A stretch of 64,000 bases of DNA from Proteiniphilum sp. UBA4977 (lineage in GTDB: Bacteria > Bacteroidota > Bacteroidia > Bacteroidales > Dysgonomonadaceae): contig DGZP01000125.1 of NCBI GenBank assembly GCA_002398565.1, positions 23,152 through 87,151 on the forward strand, given 5' to 3'. Below, piece after piece: positions 44,877 through 55,904 of the stretch (position 1 is the stretch's first letter; every line of letters starts with the position of its first letter). A program made the translations under genes and the position numbers. Below the pieces are notes generated by a model, which did not search any database, had not been told where the DNA came from, and saw only the letters and a list, made by a program, of their open reading frames with translations.

Positions 44877-46313
44877 ATGAAGTCAACACTGAATAAAAAG
44901 GACGATGTAAACGGAACCATCGTCATCGAACTGGATAAAACAGATTATCAGGAAAAGGTAGATAAGTCTCTTAATCAATTCCGCCAAAAAGCAAATATTC
45001 CCGGATTCAGACAGGGAAAAGTACCCAAAAGCGTTATTCAAAGAATGTACGGCAAAGCGGTACTCGTGGATGAGGTAAACAAGATTGTCACTGAAGAGCT
45101 GACCAGTTTCATCCGGGAGAACAAACTGAAAATTCTGGGTGAACCCATCTCCGACGACAGTGAAGAAAAGCGGGTTGATCTCGACAAGGATGAAATCCTG
45201 ACGTTCTATTTCGATGTGGCACTTACACCTGACTTTAATCTGCAGCTCGACAAAAAGATCGAACTGACCTATTATCAGGTAAAACTGGAAGAGGATCTTC
45301 TGGAGAAACAGATGGATGCTTACAAACAAAACTACGGTACCTATGCGTCCGTTGAAGAGGAAGCGAAGGACACCGACCTCATCAAGGGCACGCTTACCGA
45401 AATGGAAGGTGACAATGAGAAGGAAAACGGACTGGTAATTGAAAACGCCATCCTTATGCCCTCCTATGTGAAGGAAGAAACAGTGAAGAACAGCTTTATC
45501 GGTGCCAAGGTGGGTGACAACGTAGTGTTTAACCCGAAAAACGCCTACGATAATAACGAAGCAGAAGTAGCTTCCCTGTTGCAAACCACCAAAGAGCAGG
45601 TGAAAGATATTAACGCCGATTTCCGCTTTGACATCAAAGAGGTGACCCGTTATCAGGAAGCAGAATTGAATCAGGAGCTGTTTAACCGTGTCTTGGGCGA
45701 AGGAGTTGTCAGCACCGAAGAAGAGTTCCGGACAAAGGTGGCCACGGAGCTGGGTAACCAGTTTAAACCCAATGCCGATCATCTTTTCATCCATGAAGCA
45801 AGAGACATTATCGTGGATAAAATGAAAGATGTGCAGTTTCCCGATGAATTTTTAAAACGCTGGCTGCTCGAATCGAGTGACAAGAAAACTGCCGAGCAGG
45901 TGGAAGAAGATTATCCCGCAATTCTGGAGGATCTCAAATTTCAAATTGCCAGGCAGAAGATAGTAGAAGAAAACGAGATCAAGGTGGAATTCGAGGATAT
46001 TGAAGCCTTGGCCATTGAAGTAGCCAAAGCACAGTTCGCACAGTACGGGATGACCAACTTGCCGGCAGATGTATTGCAGAACTATACAAAAAGCATGCTT
46101 GAGAAGGAAGAAACTGTCCGGAACCTTTACGAGAAAGCAACAGAAGAGAAAATCATCATCTGGCTGAAAGAGAATGTGACCGTGATTGAAAAAGAGATCT
46201 CATCGAAAGATTTTAACGAAATCATGCATGAACATGCTCACTTGCATGGAGAAAATGATGATTATCATGCAGATGAGATCTCCAATGAAGAGATGGAAGC
46301 TCCGGCTGAATAA
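44877..46313 (+). CDS. tig: trigger factor
   Basis: The 478-residue ribosome-associated chaperone binds nascent chains. The N-terminal ribosome-binding domain includes KANIPGFRQGKVPKSVIQRMYG, close to the classic GFRxGKxP signature. The central part is where the FKBP-like domain normally lies, but it is poorly conserved, as usual in Bacteroidetes. A long helical C-terminal domain follows, ending in a His-rich, acidic tail (HEHAHLHGENDDYH) that could bind metal. It is followed by clpP and clpX, the common order. Confidence 0.9.
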   Translation: MKSTLNKKDDVNGTIVIELDKTDYQEKVDKSLNQFRQKANIPGFRQGKVPKSVIQRMYGKAVLVDEVNKIVTEELTSFIRENKLKILGEPISDDSEEKRVDLDKDEILTFYFDVALTPDFNLQLDKKIELTYYQVKLEEDLLEKQMDAYKQNYGTYASVEEEAKDTDLIKGTLTEMEGDNEKENGLVIENAILMPSYVKEETVKNSFIGAKVGDNVVFNPKNAYDNNEAEVASLLQTTKEQVKDINADFRFDIKEVTRYQEAELNQELFNRVLGEGVVSTEEEFRTKVATELGNQFKPNADHLFIHEARDIIVDKMKDVQFPDEFLKRWLLESSDKKTAEQVEEDYPAILEDLKFQIARQKIVEENEIKVEFEDIEALAIEVAKAQFAQYGMTNLPADVLQNYTKSMLEKEETVRNLYEKATEEKIIIWLKENVTVIEKEISSKDFNEIMHEHAHLHGENDDYHADEISNEEMEAPAE

Positions 46314-46353
46314 ACAGTATTAAATAAAAACAGACTGTTTTTCAAGATTTTAT

Positions 46354-46383
46354 TTTGTAGTTCAACAATTCGTTATAATTTTG
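46354..46383 (+). promoter_or_regulatory. probable promoter of clpPX
   Basis: TTTG (46354-46357), 18 bases and TAATTTTG (46376-46383) resemble the Bacteroidetes promoter with a spacer one base short. It lies 107 bases before clpP. Confidence 0.45.
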
Positions 46384-46490
46384 TTTTGGATTTAGCAAGC
46401 AGCATACACTCCGGTGTAAAATCCCGGCACTTTATTTGTAGTAATTTCTTCTGACAAATAAAGAATAAGTATTAATAAAATTATTATCGT

Positions 46491-47165
46491 ATGAAAGACG
46501 ATTTTAGAAAATATGCAGTAAAGCACCTGGGTATGAGTGGCGGCAGACTGGACAGTTACATGAACATCACCAGCCAGGGGGGATACATCTCCCCGACCAT
46601 CATCGAGGAACGTCAGCTTAACGTGGCACAGATGGATGTTTTTTCAAGGCTGATGATGGACCGCATCATCTTCCTCGGCACAGCCATCGATGACTATGCA
46701 GCCAACGTCATCCAGGCACAATTGCTTTACCTTGACTCCGCCGATCCCGGCAAAGATATCTCAATCTACATCAACTCTCCTGGTGGGTCGGTATATGCAG
46801 GACTGGGTATTTATGATACGATGCAGTTCATTACGAGCAACGTGTCCACCATATGTACCGGCATTGCCGCTTCAATGGCAGCCGTCCTGCTGGTCGCTGG
46901 CACCGAAAAGAAACGCTACGCCCTCACCCACTCACGCGTGATGATACATCAGCCACTGGGAGGTGTACAGGGGCAAGCATCGGACATCGAAATCACAGCA
47001 CGTGAGATTGCAAAAATAAAACAGGAACTATATACCATTATTTCCAAGCATTCGGGAAAAGCTATTGAAGAGGTAGCGCGCGACTCGGATCGGGATTTCT
47101 GGATGACTGCCTCCGAAGCCAAAGAATATGGGATGGTGGATGATGTCCTGACAAGAAAGGGATAA
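46491..47165 (+). CDS. clpP: ATP-dependent Clp protease proteolytic subunit
   Basis: The 224-residue serine protease forms the ClpP barrel and degrades unfolded proteins fed by ClpX. The catalytic triad is Ser128 (GIAASMAAV), His153 ([11 protein letters not shown]) and Asp202 (RDFWM block), in normal spacing. The N-terminal extension of about 30 residues before [11 protein letters not shown] is longer than in E. coli and may be processed. clpX follows 11 bp downstream. Confidence 0.95.
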   Translation: MKDDFRKYAVKHLGMSGGRLDSYMNITSQGGYISPTIIEERQLNVAQMDVFSRLMMDRIIFLGTAIDDYAANVIQAQLLYLDSADPGKDISIYINSPGGSVYAGLGIYDTMQFITSNVSTICTGIAASMAAVLLVAGTEKKRYALTHSRVMIHQPLGGVQGQASDIEITAREIAKIKQELYTIISKHSGKAIEEVARDSDRDFWMTASEAKEYGMVDDVLTRKG

Positions 47166-47176
47166 AATTACAGGGG

Positions 47177-48418
47177 ATGGCAAAAAAAGCGAACAGTAGC
47201 AACCATTGCAGTTTTTGCGGGAGAAGTGAGCAGGAAGTAAACCTGCTTATATCCGGTATGACCGGCTATATCTGCGACATGTGTGCCGAACAGGCACATG
47301 AGATAGTGAACGACACTTTCAAAAGCAACTCCAAATCGGATCCGGGCATCTCACTGACCTCGTTGCCCAAGCCGTCACAAATAAAGGATTTTCTAGATCA
47401 GTATGTGATCAAACAGGACAATGCAAAACGTTTTTTGTCCGTTTCGGTCTACAACCACTACAAGCGTATTTTGCAGAAAACTGTAAAAGATGACGTGGAG
47501 ATCGAGAAATCGAACATCATCATGGTGGGTGCTACCGGAACCGGTAAAACATTGCTGGCGCGTACCATTGCCAAAATGTTACACGTTCCCTTTACCATTG
47601 TAGATGCCACGGTACTCACAGAGGCCGGATACGTGGGAGAAGATATTGAAAGCATCCTTACCCGCTTGCTGCAGGTGGCCGACTATGATGTGAACGCGGC
47701 CGAGAGGGGGATTGTGTTCATTGATGAAATCGACAAGATTGCACGCAAGAGTGACAATCCCTCCATTACGCGCGATGTGAGTGGCGAAGGTGTACAACAG
47801 GGACTGTTGAAACTACTGGAAGGCTCGGTGGTGAATGTTCCACCCCAGGGTGGCCGCAAACATCCCGAACAGCGGATGATTGCCGTCAACACCAAGAATA
47901 TTCTGTTTATCTGCGGGGGCGCCTTCGACGGTATCGAGAAAAAGATAGCCCAAAGGCTCAACACGCGTGTAGTGGGATATGCAGCCAGCAGCGACAAGGC
48001 AAATATTGACCGTAACAACCTGTTGAAATATATTACTCCCCTCGATCTGAAATCGTTCGGATTGATTCCCGAGATCATAGGTCGTTTACCCATACTCACT
48101 TATCTGGAACCACTGGACAGGGATGCCTTGTTACGAATACTCACAGAACCGAAGAATTCCATTATCAAGCAATATCAGAAGTTGTTTGAAATGGATGGCG
48201 TAGCCCTTTCATTTGATCAGGGTGCCTATGAATATATCGTGGACAAAGCCATTGAATTCAGGCTGGGTGCACGCGGGTTACGCTCCATCGTGGAAGCCAT
48301 CATGATCGATGCGATGTTCACGTTGCCCTCTGAAGAAAAAAAGAAATTGCATGTCACGCGTGATTACGCCATACATCAATTGGAAAATTCCGACCTTCAC
48401 CATCTGCGTGTAGCCTGA
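47177..48418 (+). CDS. clpX: ATP-dependent Clp protease ATP-binding subunit ClpX
   Basis: The 413-residue AAA+ unfoldase has an N-terminal zinc-binding domain with CSFCGR and CDMC (four Cys), the Walker A motif [15 protein letters not shown] (about 117-131), Walker [11 protein letters not shown], and the pore and sensor motifs expected of ClpX ([21 protein letters not shown]). It recognises tagged substrates, including those carrying the tmRNA tag, whose LAA ending is preserved in this genome. It forms an operon with clpP. Confidence 0.95.
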   Translation: MAKKANSSNHCSFCGRSEQEVNLLISGMTGYICDMCAEQAHEIVNDTFKSNSKSDPGISLTSLPKPSQIKDFLDQYVIKQDNAKRFLSVSVYNHYKRILQKTVKDDVEIEKSNIIMVGATGTGKTLLARTIAKMLHVPFTIVDATVLTEAGYVGEDIESILTRLLQVADYDVNAAERGIVFIDEIDKIARKSDNPSITRDVSGEGVQQGLLKLLEGSVVNVPPQGGRKHPEQRMIAVNTKNILFICGGAFDGIEKKIAQRLNTRVVGYAASSDKANIDRNNLLKYITPLDLKSFGLIPEIIGRLPILTYLEPLDRDALLRILTEPKNSIIKQYQKLFEMDGVALSFDQGAYEYIVDKAIEFRLGARGLRSIVEAIMIDAMFTLPSEEKKKLHVTRDYAIHQLENSDLHHLRVA

Positions 48419-48478
48419 CCCTCAGCCCGTCAATAAGAAACCACCACCGGTCACCGAAGATTGTCGGGCGGTCTATTG

Positions 48479-48506
48479 AAAACGCATGCTTGTCCTGCGT
48501 TTTTTT
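48479..48506 (+). terminator. rho-independent terminator after clpX
   Basis: AAAACGCA (48479-48486) pairs with TGCGTTTT (48496-48503), followed by further T. This ends the clpPX transcript. Confidence 0.75.
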
Positions 48507-48695
48507 AATACGATTATTCAGGGAAGAACGGTTTTTTAACAAGTTTATTTGCAAGAATTATTTTTATCCGTTATCTTGGATGTATATTTATATGCTGGCA
48601 TGCAAGGAGCAGAGAATTCATTACCGGAAGCGGAAGCATACATATGATACAATTGCGAAATGCAGTTTTATGCTAGGAAATATAAATTACTTTTT

Positions 48696-48703
48696 TAATT
48701 TTG
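48696..48703 (+). promoter_or_regulatory. -7 element before recQ
   Basis: TAATTTTG matches TAnnTTTG and lies 48 bases before the ATG. No clear -33 element. The preceding 190 bases show no gene. Confidence 0.45.
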
Positions 48704-48750
48704 TGTCAGACTTTCGGTGATAACGTTTTAGTCACCGGACAATTTGCTGA

Positions 48751-50949
48751 ATGGAAGAACAGGAGAGTCTATATCAGGGGTTAAAGAAATATTTCGGATT
48801 CGATACATTTAAAGGCAAGCAGGAAGCCATCATTCATAGTATCTTATCCGGGAAGGACACCTTTGTCCTGATGCCCACGGGTGGCGGGAAATCACTGTGC
48901 TATCAGCTTCCCGCCCTGCTTTCGGAGGGTACGGCCATCGTCATATCACCGCTGATTGCGCTGATGAAGAATCAGGTAGATGCCATGCGTAACTATAGTG
49001 AAGAAGACGGTATCGCCCACTTTCTCAACTCGTCGCTTTCCAGACAGGAAATAGAAGAAGTAAAGAAAGATGTACTTTCCGGGAAGACGAAAATGCTCTA
49101 TGTGGCTCCCGAATCACTAACAAAGCAGGAGAATATAGAATTTCTGAGAAATATCAGAATTTCATTCTATGCGGTTGACGAAGCACATTGTATTTCGGAA
49201 TGGGGACACGATTTCCGTCCTGAGTACCGGCGGATCAGACCCATTATTGCAGAGATATGTCCGCGCCCCATTATCGCGCTGACTGCCACTGCCACACCCA
49301 AGGTACAACACGACATACAGAAAAATCTCGGAATGAACGGGGCAGTGGTGTACAAATCATCTTTCAATCGTCCCAACCTTCATTACGAAGTAAGAAATAA
49401 AACAGAACATATCGATCGGGAGATAATCAAATTCATCCTCTCTCAAGGGCGGAAATCGGGCATCGTCTATTGCCTGAGCCGTAAAAAAGTGGATGATTTT
49501 GCCGAGATACTGCAAGCCAACGATATCAGGGCTCTGCCATATCATGCGGGCATGGATGCCGTGAACCGGAGCAACAACCAGGATGCTTTCCTGATGGAAA
49601 AGGCTGATGTTATTGTTGCCACCATCGCCTTCGGGATGGGAATAGATAAACCCGACGTACGATATGTCATCCATTACGATATTCCCAAAAGCCTGGAAGG
49701 ATACTACCAGGAGACAGGCCGTGCCGGCCGCGACGGAGGCGAAGGCAGATGCATTGCCTTCTATTCCGAAAAAGATCTGCAGAAACTGGAACGTTTCATG
49801 CAGGGAAAGCCGGTCTCGGAACAGGAGATAGGCAAACAGCTGTTGCTGGAAACAGCAGCTTATGCAGAAACATCCGTGTGCCGCAGGAAAGTATTGTTAC
49901 ACTATTTCGGTGAGGATTACCACGACCCGAATTGTGGACATTGTGATAATTGTTTAAATCCCAAAAATAAAGTGGAAGCGAAAGAATTACTCATTACTCT
50001 GTTAGAAGCGATTATTGCTCTCAAAGAAAAACAAAAAGCCGATTATCTGGTCGATTTTCTCGTCGGAAAAGAATCATCCGACATTGAAACATACGGACAC
50101 AATGAACTGGAAGAGTTTGGATCGGGTGCCGATGAAGAAGCAAGCACCTGGGAAGCCCTCATACGTCAGGCTTTACTCGATAATTACCTGAAAAAGGATA
50201 TCGAGAATTACGGCATTCTTAAAATCACCAAAAAAGGAAAAGAGTTTTTCAAAAATCCCGTTTCATTTAAAATCACCAAAGATGATGAAGATGAGGATGA
50301 TATGAACGATTTGGAAAACGATGATTCAGATGTGATTGCCTCCGCAGGGAGTGGTGGAGCTGCTGATCCCGTGCTCTTTTCCATGATGAAAGATCTTCGG
50401 AAAAAAATATCGAAAAAACTAAATGTCCCGCCCTATGTAATTTTCCAACCCTCCTCGCTCGAGGCAATGGCGACCTCCTACCCCATCACATTCGAAGAAC
50501 TGCAGAATATACCCGGTGTGGGGGCAGGGAAGGCAAAGCGCTATGGTAAGGAATTTGTGGACCTTATAAGGAAACATGTGGAGGAGAACGATATTACCCG
50601 TCCCGAAGACCTGCGTGTGAAAACAGTCGCCAACAAATCAAAACTAAAAGTATCTATCGTACAGGCTATAGACCGCAAAGTGGCTCTCGACGACCTGGCA
50701 GAATCAAAAGGTATCGACTTCAACGAGATGCTCTCGGAAGTGGAAGCCATTGTATACTCAGGAACAAAGATCAATATCGATTATTTTCTCAACGAGGTAA
50801 TGGATCAGGATGTGATCCAGGATATCTATTCCTACTTCAAGGAGACAGAGACAGACGATCTGGATAAGGCGCAGGAAGAACTCTCCGACTATACAGATAC
50901 CGAAATCAGAATGGTGCGTATCAAGTTTTTCTCCGACATGGCAAATTAA
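48751..50949 (+). CDS. recQ: ATP-dependent DNA helicase RecQ
   Basis: The 732-residue protein is a superfamily 2 helicase for DNA repair and recombination. Motif I is PTGGGKSLCYQLP, motif II is DEAH in AVDEAHCISEWGHDF, and the arginine-rich GRAGRDGGEGRC block ends the helicase core. The zinc-binding and winged-helix (RQC) part includes CRRKVLLHYFGEDYHDPNCG with CDNC. An HRDC domain follows (about 565-610, ITFEELQNIPGVGAGKAKRY). A further about 100 residues at the C-terminus, after HRDC, look like an extra helical domain; this makes the protein longer than E. coli RecQ (about 610). Confidence 0.92.
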   Translation: MEEQESLYQGLKKYFGFDTFKGKQEAIIHSILSGKDTFVLMPTGGGKSLCYQLPALLSEGTAIVISPLIALMKNQVDAMRNYSEEDGIAHFLNSSLSRQEIEEVKKDVLSGKTKMLYVAPESLTKQENIEFLRNIRISFYAVDEAHCISEWGHDFRPEYRRIRPIIAEICPRPIIALTATATPKVQHDIQKNLGMNGAVVYKSSFNRPNLHYEVRNKTEHIDREIIKFILSQGRKSGIVYCLSRKKVDDFAEILQANDIRALPYHAGMDAVNRSNNQDAFLMEKADVIVATIAFGMGIDKPDVRYVIHYDIPKSLEGYYQETGRAGRDGGEGRCIAFYSEKDLQKLERFMQGKPVSEQEIGKQLLLETAAYAETSVCRRKVLLHYFGEDYHDPNCGHCDNCLNPKNKVEAKELLITLLEAIIALKEKQKADYLVDFLVGKESSDIETYGHNELEEFGSGADEEASTWEALIRQALLDNYLKKDIENYGILKITKKGKEFFKNPVSFKITKDDEDEDDMNDLENDDSDVIASAGSGGAADPVLFSMMKDLRKKISKKLNVPPYVIFQPSSLEAMATSYPITFEELQNIPGVGAGKAKRYGKEFVDLIRKHVEENDITRPEDLRVKTVANKSKLKVSIVQAIDRKVALDDLAESKGIDFNEMLSEVEAIVYSGTKINIDYFLNEVMDQDVIQDIYSYFKETETDDLDKAQEELSDYTDTEIRMVRIKFFSDMAN

Positions 50950-50951
50950 TG

Positions 50952-50974
50952 CGCCAATGCCAATATGCCAATGC
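50952..50974 (+). repeat. small GCCAAT direct repeats between recQ and dxs
   Basis: GCCAATGCCAATATGCCAAT shows the unit GCCAAT three times just after recQ. No function is evident. Confidence 0.4.
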
Positions 50975-51028
50975 CGTTTCTAAACTATTTTATACCGCTT
51001 CCGTTATAATATGGATTGGCTATAGATT

Positions 51029-52993
51029 ATGCAATATTTACAAGAAATAAATAGTCCCGACGACCTCAAGAAGCTTAATATTGACGAGCTGGAGACAGTT
51101 TGTACCGAGTTGAGAGAGTTTATCATTGAACAGCTCTCCAATAACCCGGGACACTTCGGTTCTAGTCTGGGTACGGTTGAACTGACTGTGGCACTGCATT
51201 ATCTGTATCATACACCTTATGATCGCATTGTGTGGGATGTGGGCCACCAGGCATACAGCCACAAAATTCTCACCGGCAGACGCGATCGGTTCTCTTCAAA
51301 CCGTAAACTGGGAGGGCTTTCAGGTTTTACCAATCCTTCAGAAAGTGAATTTGATACTTTTGTGGCCGGGCATGCCTCCACCTCCATCTCGGCAGCATTG
51401 GGCATGGCCGTAGCTGCCTCACTCAACAAGGAAGAGGACCGGCACGTGGTAGCTGTTATCGGGGACGGTTCCATGACGGGAGGGCTGGCCTATGAGGGGC
51501 TCAACAACGCCTGTTCCCAACCCAACAACCTGCTCATCATCCTTAACGACAACAACATGTCCATCGACAACAATGTGGGTGGCATACAGGACTACCTGGT
51601 GAAGCTGACCACCTCCTACAAATACAACCGGTTTCGTAATACATTATACCAGGGGTTCAAGCGACGTAACCTGATATCGGAGGAAGAAAAAAATATCGTG
51701 CTGCGATTTAACAACAGCATGAAATCGCTGATCACCAAAGAACAGAACCTCTTTGAAGGGTTTAATATCCGTTACTTCGGACCTGTAGACGGGCATGATT
51801 TACGCGGACTAATCCGCATTCTCCGCAATATAAAGGATATGAAAGGTCCAAAGATGCTTCATATCAAAACAATAAAAGGCAAAGGATATAAACCTGCAGA
51901 AAATTCGGCCACCATCTGGCATGCGCCAGGGCTATTCAATAAAGATACCGGAGAACGCATCCTCAAAGATCAGAAGAACCAACCGCTACCTTATCAGGAT
52001 ATATTCGGACATACGCTGGTGGAAATGGCGGAGCAGAATGACCGGATTGTGGGTGTCACACCAGCCATGCCCACAGGCTGCTCAATGACCTACATGATGA
52101 CAACCTTTCCTGAACGCGCCTTCGATGTAGGCATTGCCGAAGCACACGCCGTCACCTTCTCTGCAGGTATGGCTAAAGAGGGGCTCATACCCTTTTGCAA
52201 CATATACTCCTCATTTATGCAGCGGGCCTTTGATCAGGTAATACATGATGTGGCACTACAAAAATTAAAAGTAATCATGTGTCTTGACAGGGCAGGACTG
52301 GTTGGACCCGACGGCCCCACACACCATGGCGTCTTCGATCTTGCCTATCTCCGGCCTATCCCTAATCTGGTAATCTCCGCACCTCACAATGAACATGAGT
52401 TGCGTAACCTGATGTACACTGCCGTATACGGGAACGAGGGCCCGTTCGTGATCCGATATCCCCGCGGACAGGGTGAACTTACCGAGTGGCACAATGAGCC
52501 CCGGCTCCTTACCATTGGAAAGGGCAGAAAACTGAAAAAAGGAAAAGATATGGCACTCCTCAGCATCGGAACCATTGGCAATAATGCAGCGAAAGCCATT
52601 ACCAAAGCAGAGGAACTGGGCATAAGTGTTGCTCATTACGACATGGTATTCCTTAAGCCGATAGACGAAGATTTACTCAGGGAGGTAGCAAGAAAATTCA
52701 AACAAATTATCACCGTCGAAGACGGAGTTATCAAAGGGGGACTTGGTAGTGCCGTTCTCGAGTACCTGGCAGAAAATCATTTCTCCGACATTCAGGTTCA
52801 TCGAATCGGTATTGCCGACGAATTTGTCACACATGGCTCTGTCAGGGAACTCCAGCAACTGGCTGGCATCGACCCGGAAGGTATCCTCAGCCAAATTGTA
52901 CAGCTTTATCATGGCCTTAGCGATGGTGCCCATTCAAACCAAAACACCGGTACCGTGAATCCTGTAGAACTCATTCAAAACGTTAAAGATTAA
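51029..52993 (+). CDS. dxs: 1-deoxy-D-xylulose-5-phosphate synthase
   Basis: The 654-residue thiamine-diphosphate enzyme condenses pyruvate and glyceraldehyde 3-phosphate, the first step of the MEP isoprenoid pathway and a source of the vitamin B6 and thiamine precursor DXP. The cofactor site is [17 protein letters not shown]; the second half carries the transketolase pyrimidine-binding block and [23 protein letters not shown], characteristic of Dxs. The length is normal. trkA starts 15 bp later and trkH 63 bp after that, so dxs probably drives these transporter genes too. Confidence 0.95.
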   Translation: MQYLQEINSPDDLKKLNIDELETVCTELREFIIEQLSNNPGHFGSSLGTVELTVALHYLYHTPYDRIVWDVGHQAYSHKILTGRRDRFSSNRKLGGLSGFTNPSESEFDTFVAGHASTSISAALGMAVAASLNKEEDRHVVAVIGDGSMTGGLAYEGLNNACSQPNNLLIILNDNNMSIDNNVGGIQDYLVKLTTSYKYNRFRNTLYQGFKRRNLISEEEKNIVLRFNNSMKSLITKEQNLFEGFNIRYFGPVDGHDLRGLIRILRNIKDMKGPKMLHIKTIKGKGYKPAENSATIWHAPGLFNKDTGERILKDQKNQPLPYQDIFGHTLVEMAEQNDRIVGVTPAMPTGCSMTYMMTTFPERAFDVGIAEAHAVTFSAGMAKEGLIPFCNIYSSFMQRAFDQVIHDVALQKLKVIMCLDRAGLVGPDGPTHHGVFDLAYLRPIPNLVISAPHNEHELRNLMYTAVYGNEGPFVIRYPRGQGELTEWHNEPRLLTIGKGRKLKKGKDMALLSIGTIGNNAAKAITKAEELGISVAHYDMVFLKPIDEDLLREVARKFKQIITVEDGVIKGGLGSAVLEYLAENHFSDIQVHRIGIADEFVTHGSVRELQQLAGIDPEGILSQIVQLYHGLSDGAHSNQNTGTVNPVELIQNVKD

Positions 52994-53008
52994 TTAATTG
53001 CATTTTTA

Positions 53009-54346
53009 ATGAAGATTTTAATAGCCGGTGCGGGCGCCGTTGGAACACATCTTGCAAAACTTCTCGGACAGGAAGATCACGAAATTACCCTCATGGATGC
53101 CGACAAGGAACGTCTGGCTATCATACGCGACAATACAGACATCCTCACCTTTATTGGGAACTGTACCTCACTTAAGGATCTTACTGAGGCAGGCGTGGCA
53201 AACGCCGATCTTTATATCGGTGTAACACCGGAGGAGTCAAGAAATATCACATCCTGCATGCTCGCAGCCAATCTGGGTGCTAAGAAAACGCTTGCCCGCA
53301 TCGACAACTATGAGTATCTGCTGCCAAAAAATACGGAGTTTTTTGAGAAGCTGGGTATTCATTCAATGATTTATCCCGAGCTGAGTGCCGCCCGTGAGAT
53401 TGCAATGGCACTAAAGACTCCCTGGACCCGATTTTGGTGGGAGTTATGCAATGGGACAGTAATCCTCGTCGGTGCCAAGGTGCGTGAAAATGCCCCCATT
53501 GTAAACAAATATCTGAATGAGTTGATGCAGGAGAACAAACAGTTTCACCTGGTGGCCATCAAAAGAGGTGCCCACACACTGATTCCCAAAGGAAGCGATC
53601 AAATACTGCCGAATGATATCCTCTACTTTACCACACTGCGCAAACATGTGCACATTTTGCCGGACATTCTTGGAAAGAAGTCGTTTGAAACAAAAAGAGT
53701 CATCTTCATGGGCGGTAGCCGCATTACGATGCGTACCATCCAGCAGCTCCCGCAAAATACCAATATAAAAATCATTGAACAGGACAGGGAACGTGCAGAG
53801 AGGTTGGTAGAAATCGCTCCGCCCAACGTGACAGTTTTTGTGGAAGACGGCCGCAATGTGGAGTTTCTGCTGCGTGAAGGCATCGCGGAAGCCGACGCGT
53901 TTCTCGCACTTACAGACAACTCCGAAGCCAATATACTGGGCTGCATGATGGCCAAGCAGTATGGCGTAAAGAAAACGGTAGCCGAAGTGGAGAATATCGA
54001 CTATATTTCCATGGCAGAACGATTCGACATTGGAACGGTCATCAACAAAAAACTTATTTCGGCCAGTAAAATATACGAACTGCTACTGAAGGCCGATGCT
54101 TCCAACATCAAGAGTCTTACTTTTGCAGATGCTAATGTGGGAGAGGTCATCGCCAAACCCAATTCGCGGGTCACCAAAAAATTGATTAAAAACCTGGATC
54201 TGCCGAAAGACATCACATTCGGAGCACTAATCAGAAACGGTGAGCCTATGCTCATAGACGGTGACACGCTGATTGAACCGTATGACCAGGTGGTAGTCTT
54301 CTTCCTGAGTAAATCACTGAAAAGCATTGAAAAACTGTTTAATTAA
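53009..54346 (+). CDS. trkA: Trk system potassium uptake protein TrkA
   Basis: The 445-residue cytoplasmic gating subunit contains two RCK (TrkA-N plus TrkA-C) units. The first NAD-binding loop is GAGAVGTHLAKLL at the start; the second begins near FMGGSRITMRTIQQL (about 233) with a changed glycine pattern. TrkA-C segments follow each. It binds nucleotides and controls K+ flow through TrkH, whose gene is the next one downstream. Confidence 0.93.
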   Translation: MKILIAGAGAVGTHLAKLLGQEDHEITLMDADKERLAIIRDNTDILTFIGNCTSLKDLTEAGVANADLYIGVTPEESRNITSCMLAANLGAKKTLARIDNYEYLLPKNTEFFEKLGIHSMIYPELSAAREIAMALKTPWTRFWWELCNGTVILVGAKVRENAPIVNKYLNELMQENKQFHLVAIKRGAHTLIPKGSDQILPNDILYFTTLRKHVHILPDILGKKSFETKRVIFMGGSRITMRTIQQLPQNTNIKIIEQDRERAERLVEIAPPNVTVFVEDGRNVEFLLREGIAEADAFLALTDNSEANILGCMMAKQYGVKKTVAEVENIDYISMAERFDIGTVINKKLISASKIYELLLKADASNIKSLTFADANVGEVIAKPNSRVTKKLIKNLDLPKDITFGALIRNGEPMLIDGDTLIEPYDQVVVFFLSKSLKSIEKLFN

Positions 54347-54409
54347 CAACAAAGCAGAACATCATCATGTAACAGCCATTCAGTCATCAATGGTATAAAG
54401 GGATGAAAC

Positions 54410-55876
54410 ATGCGGAAATTTAACCATCGGATCGTACTTAGCAGTATCGGGCTTCTTTTGATGATTGAAGCAGCCTTTATGTTATTTTCTGCTTTCGTGG
54501 GTGAATATTTTCATGAAGGTGCGGTGCAAAGCATCTATCTTTCCGGTATCATTACCTTTACATCCGGAGCATTGTTCCTGTTCCTTGGAAAAAGAAAGAA
54601 AACCTCATCAAGGCAGATCACAAAAAGGGAAGTATACCTCACCGTGACCATGGCATGGCTGATGATGGCGCTCTTCGGTACTCTTCCCTTCATGCTCAGC
54701 GGTGCCATCCCTTCGTTCACCAATGCCTTTTTCGAAACCATGTGTGGCTTTACTACCACGGGCAGTTCCACGTTGCTCAACATTGAAGCCTTTCCCAAGT
54801 CTCTCCATTTCTGGCGCAGTTTCACACAATGGATCGGCGGCATTGGCATTATTATTTTCGTGATGTCGTTCGTACCTGTGTTTGGGGATAACTCCGGACA
54901 ATTCTTTGATGCGGAGGTCACGGGTATTTCCGAGGATATGATGCGACCCCGTGTGAGTGTGATCACCAAAAATATGGCTATGGCCTATTTCGGATTGACC
55001 GTTGTAGGGTTTTTCTTTCTCTGGGCCGGTCCCATGGATGCATTTGATGCTGCCTGTCATACTCTTTCGGCAATTTCCACCGGGGGCTTTTCCACCAAAC
55101 AGGCCAGCATCGCTTATTTTAATTCCCCCTATACCGAATATGTGATCACGATGCTCATGTTTTTGGGGGGGACAAACTTCATGCTGATTTACACCTTTTT
55201 CGCCCGTGTAAGTATCAAGGTCTTCCGGGAAGAAGAGTTCAGATGGTACCTCTCTCTCATCCTCCTCTTTACGGCAATAATCACCCTCCTTCTTCTTACC
55301 ACAGGGGAGATGAGCGGCTTCGAACAAACTTTTCGTACCGCCCTGTTTCAGGTTGTGGCTGCCATCACTACAACAGGATTTGCCACGGTGGACTATCAAC
55401 TGTGGGGACATGTATACTGGCTCCTGTTTCTGGCAATGATCCTCTTCTGCGGTTGTGAGGGATCTACCTCGGGCGGGATGAAGCTATCGCGGCTGGTGGT
55501 ATTATCCAAGAACACCCTTCTGGTTTTTAAAAAACAGGTTCATCCCGATGCACTCTACCGGGTGAAAATGAACGGAGAAGTGATTAGCAGCAACAGTTCT
55601 TCTAAAATACTGGCATTTGTATTCCTCTATCTCTCCCTGGCAGCCTTCAGTGCACTGGTGTTGAGCTTCACCGGCATGACCTTCGATGAATCCATCGGTG
55701 TTTCCATCTCTTCCATCAGCAGCTACGGCTTTGGACTGGGTTCATACGGCCCCAGTGGCACCTATGAGTCGGCTTCGGTCTTTGCCAAATATTACCTCTG
55801 CTTCCTCATGCTGGTGGGCCGCCTGGAGGTGTTCACCGTCCTTTCTCTCTTTGTCCCAAGTTTCTGGAAAAGATAA
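54410..55876 (+). CDS. trkH: Trk system potassium uptake channel TrkH (copy 2)
   Basis: The 488-residue membrane protein shows all four pore loops: TMCGFTTTGSST, TLSAISTGGFSTK, AAITTTGFATVDY and SISSYGFGLGS. Placed directly after trkA, it is the likely main partner of that gating subunit. It differs clearly from the solitary copy at 10076 in loops 1 and 4, so the two may have different affinity or ion preference. It is convergent with clpB, 28 bp away, with no strong terminator seen between them. Confidence 0.93.
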   Translation: MRKFNHRIVLSSIGLLLMIEAAFMLFSAFVGEYFHEGAVQSIYLSGIITFTSGALFLFLGKRKKTSSRQITKREVYLTVTMAWLMMALFGTLPFMLSGAIPSFTNAFFETMCGFTTTGSSTLLNIEAFPKSLHFWRSFTQWIGGIGIIIFVMSFVPVFGDNSGQFFDAEVTGISEDMMRPRVSVITKNMAMAYFGLTVVGFFFLWAGPMDAFDAACHTLSAISTGGFSTKQASIAYFNSPYTEYVITMLMFLGGTNFMLIYTFFARVSIKVFREEEFRWYLSLILLFTAIITLLLLTTGEMSGFEQTFRTALFQVVAAITTTGFATVDYQLWGHVYWLLFLAMILFCGCEGSTSGGMKLSRLVVLSKNTLLVFKKQVHPDALYRVKMNGEVISSNSSSKILAFVFLYLSLAAFSALVLSFTGMTFDESIGVSISSISSYGFGLGSYGPSGTYESASVFAKYYLCFLMLVGRLEVFTVLSLFVPSFWKR

Positions 55877-55904
55877 ACCAGGAGTTAGTTGTCAAGCATC
55901 TGCG

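Noticed and set aside
44883..45794. 303-codon open frame opposite tig
   Set aside because: It is antisense to trigger factor, strongly biased to F, H, I and L, and without a promoter or family resemblance.
53009..55876. Toxin, defence or phage-like origin for the transporter genes near clpB
   Set aside because: All are full-length housekeeping families with ordinary spacing; nothing in the window looks like an integrase, transposase or phage gene.
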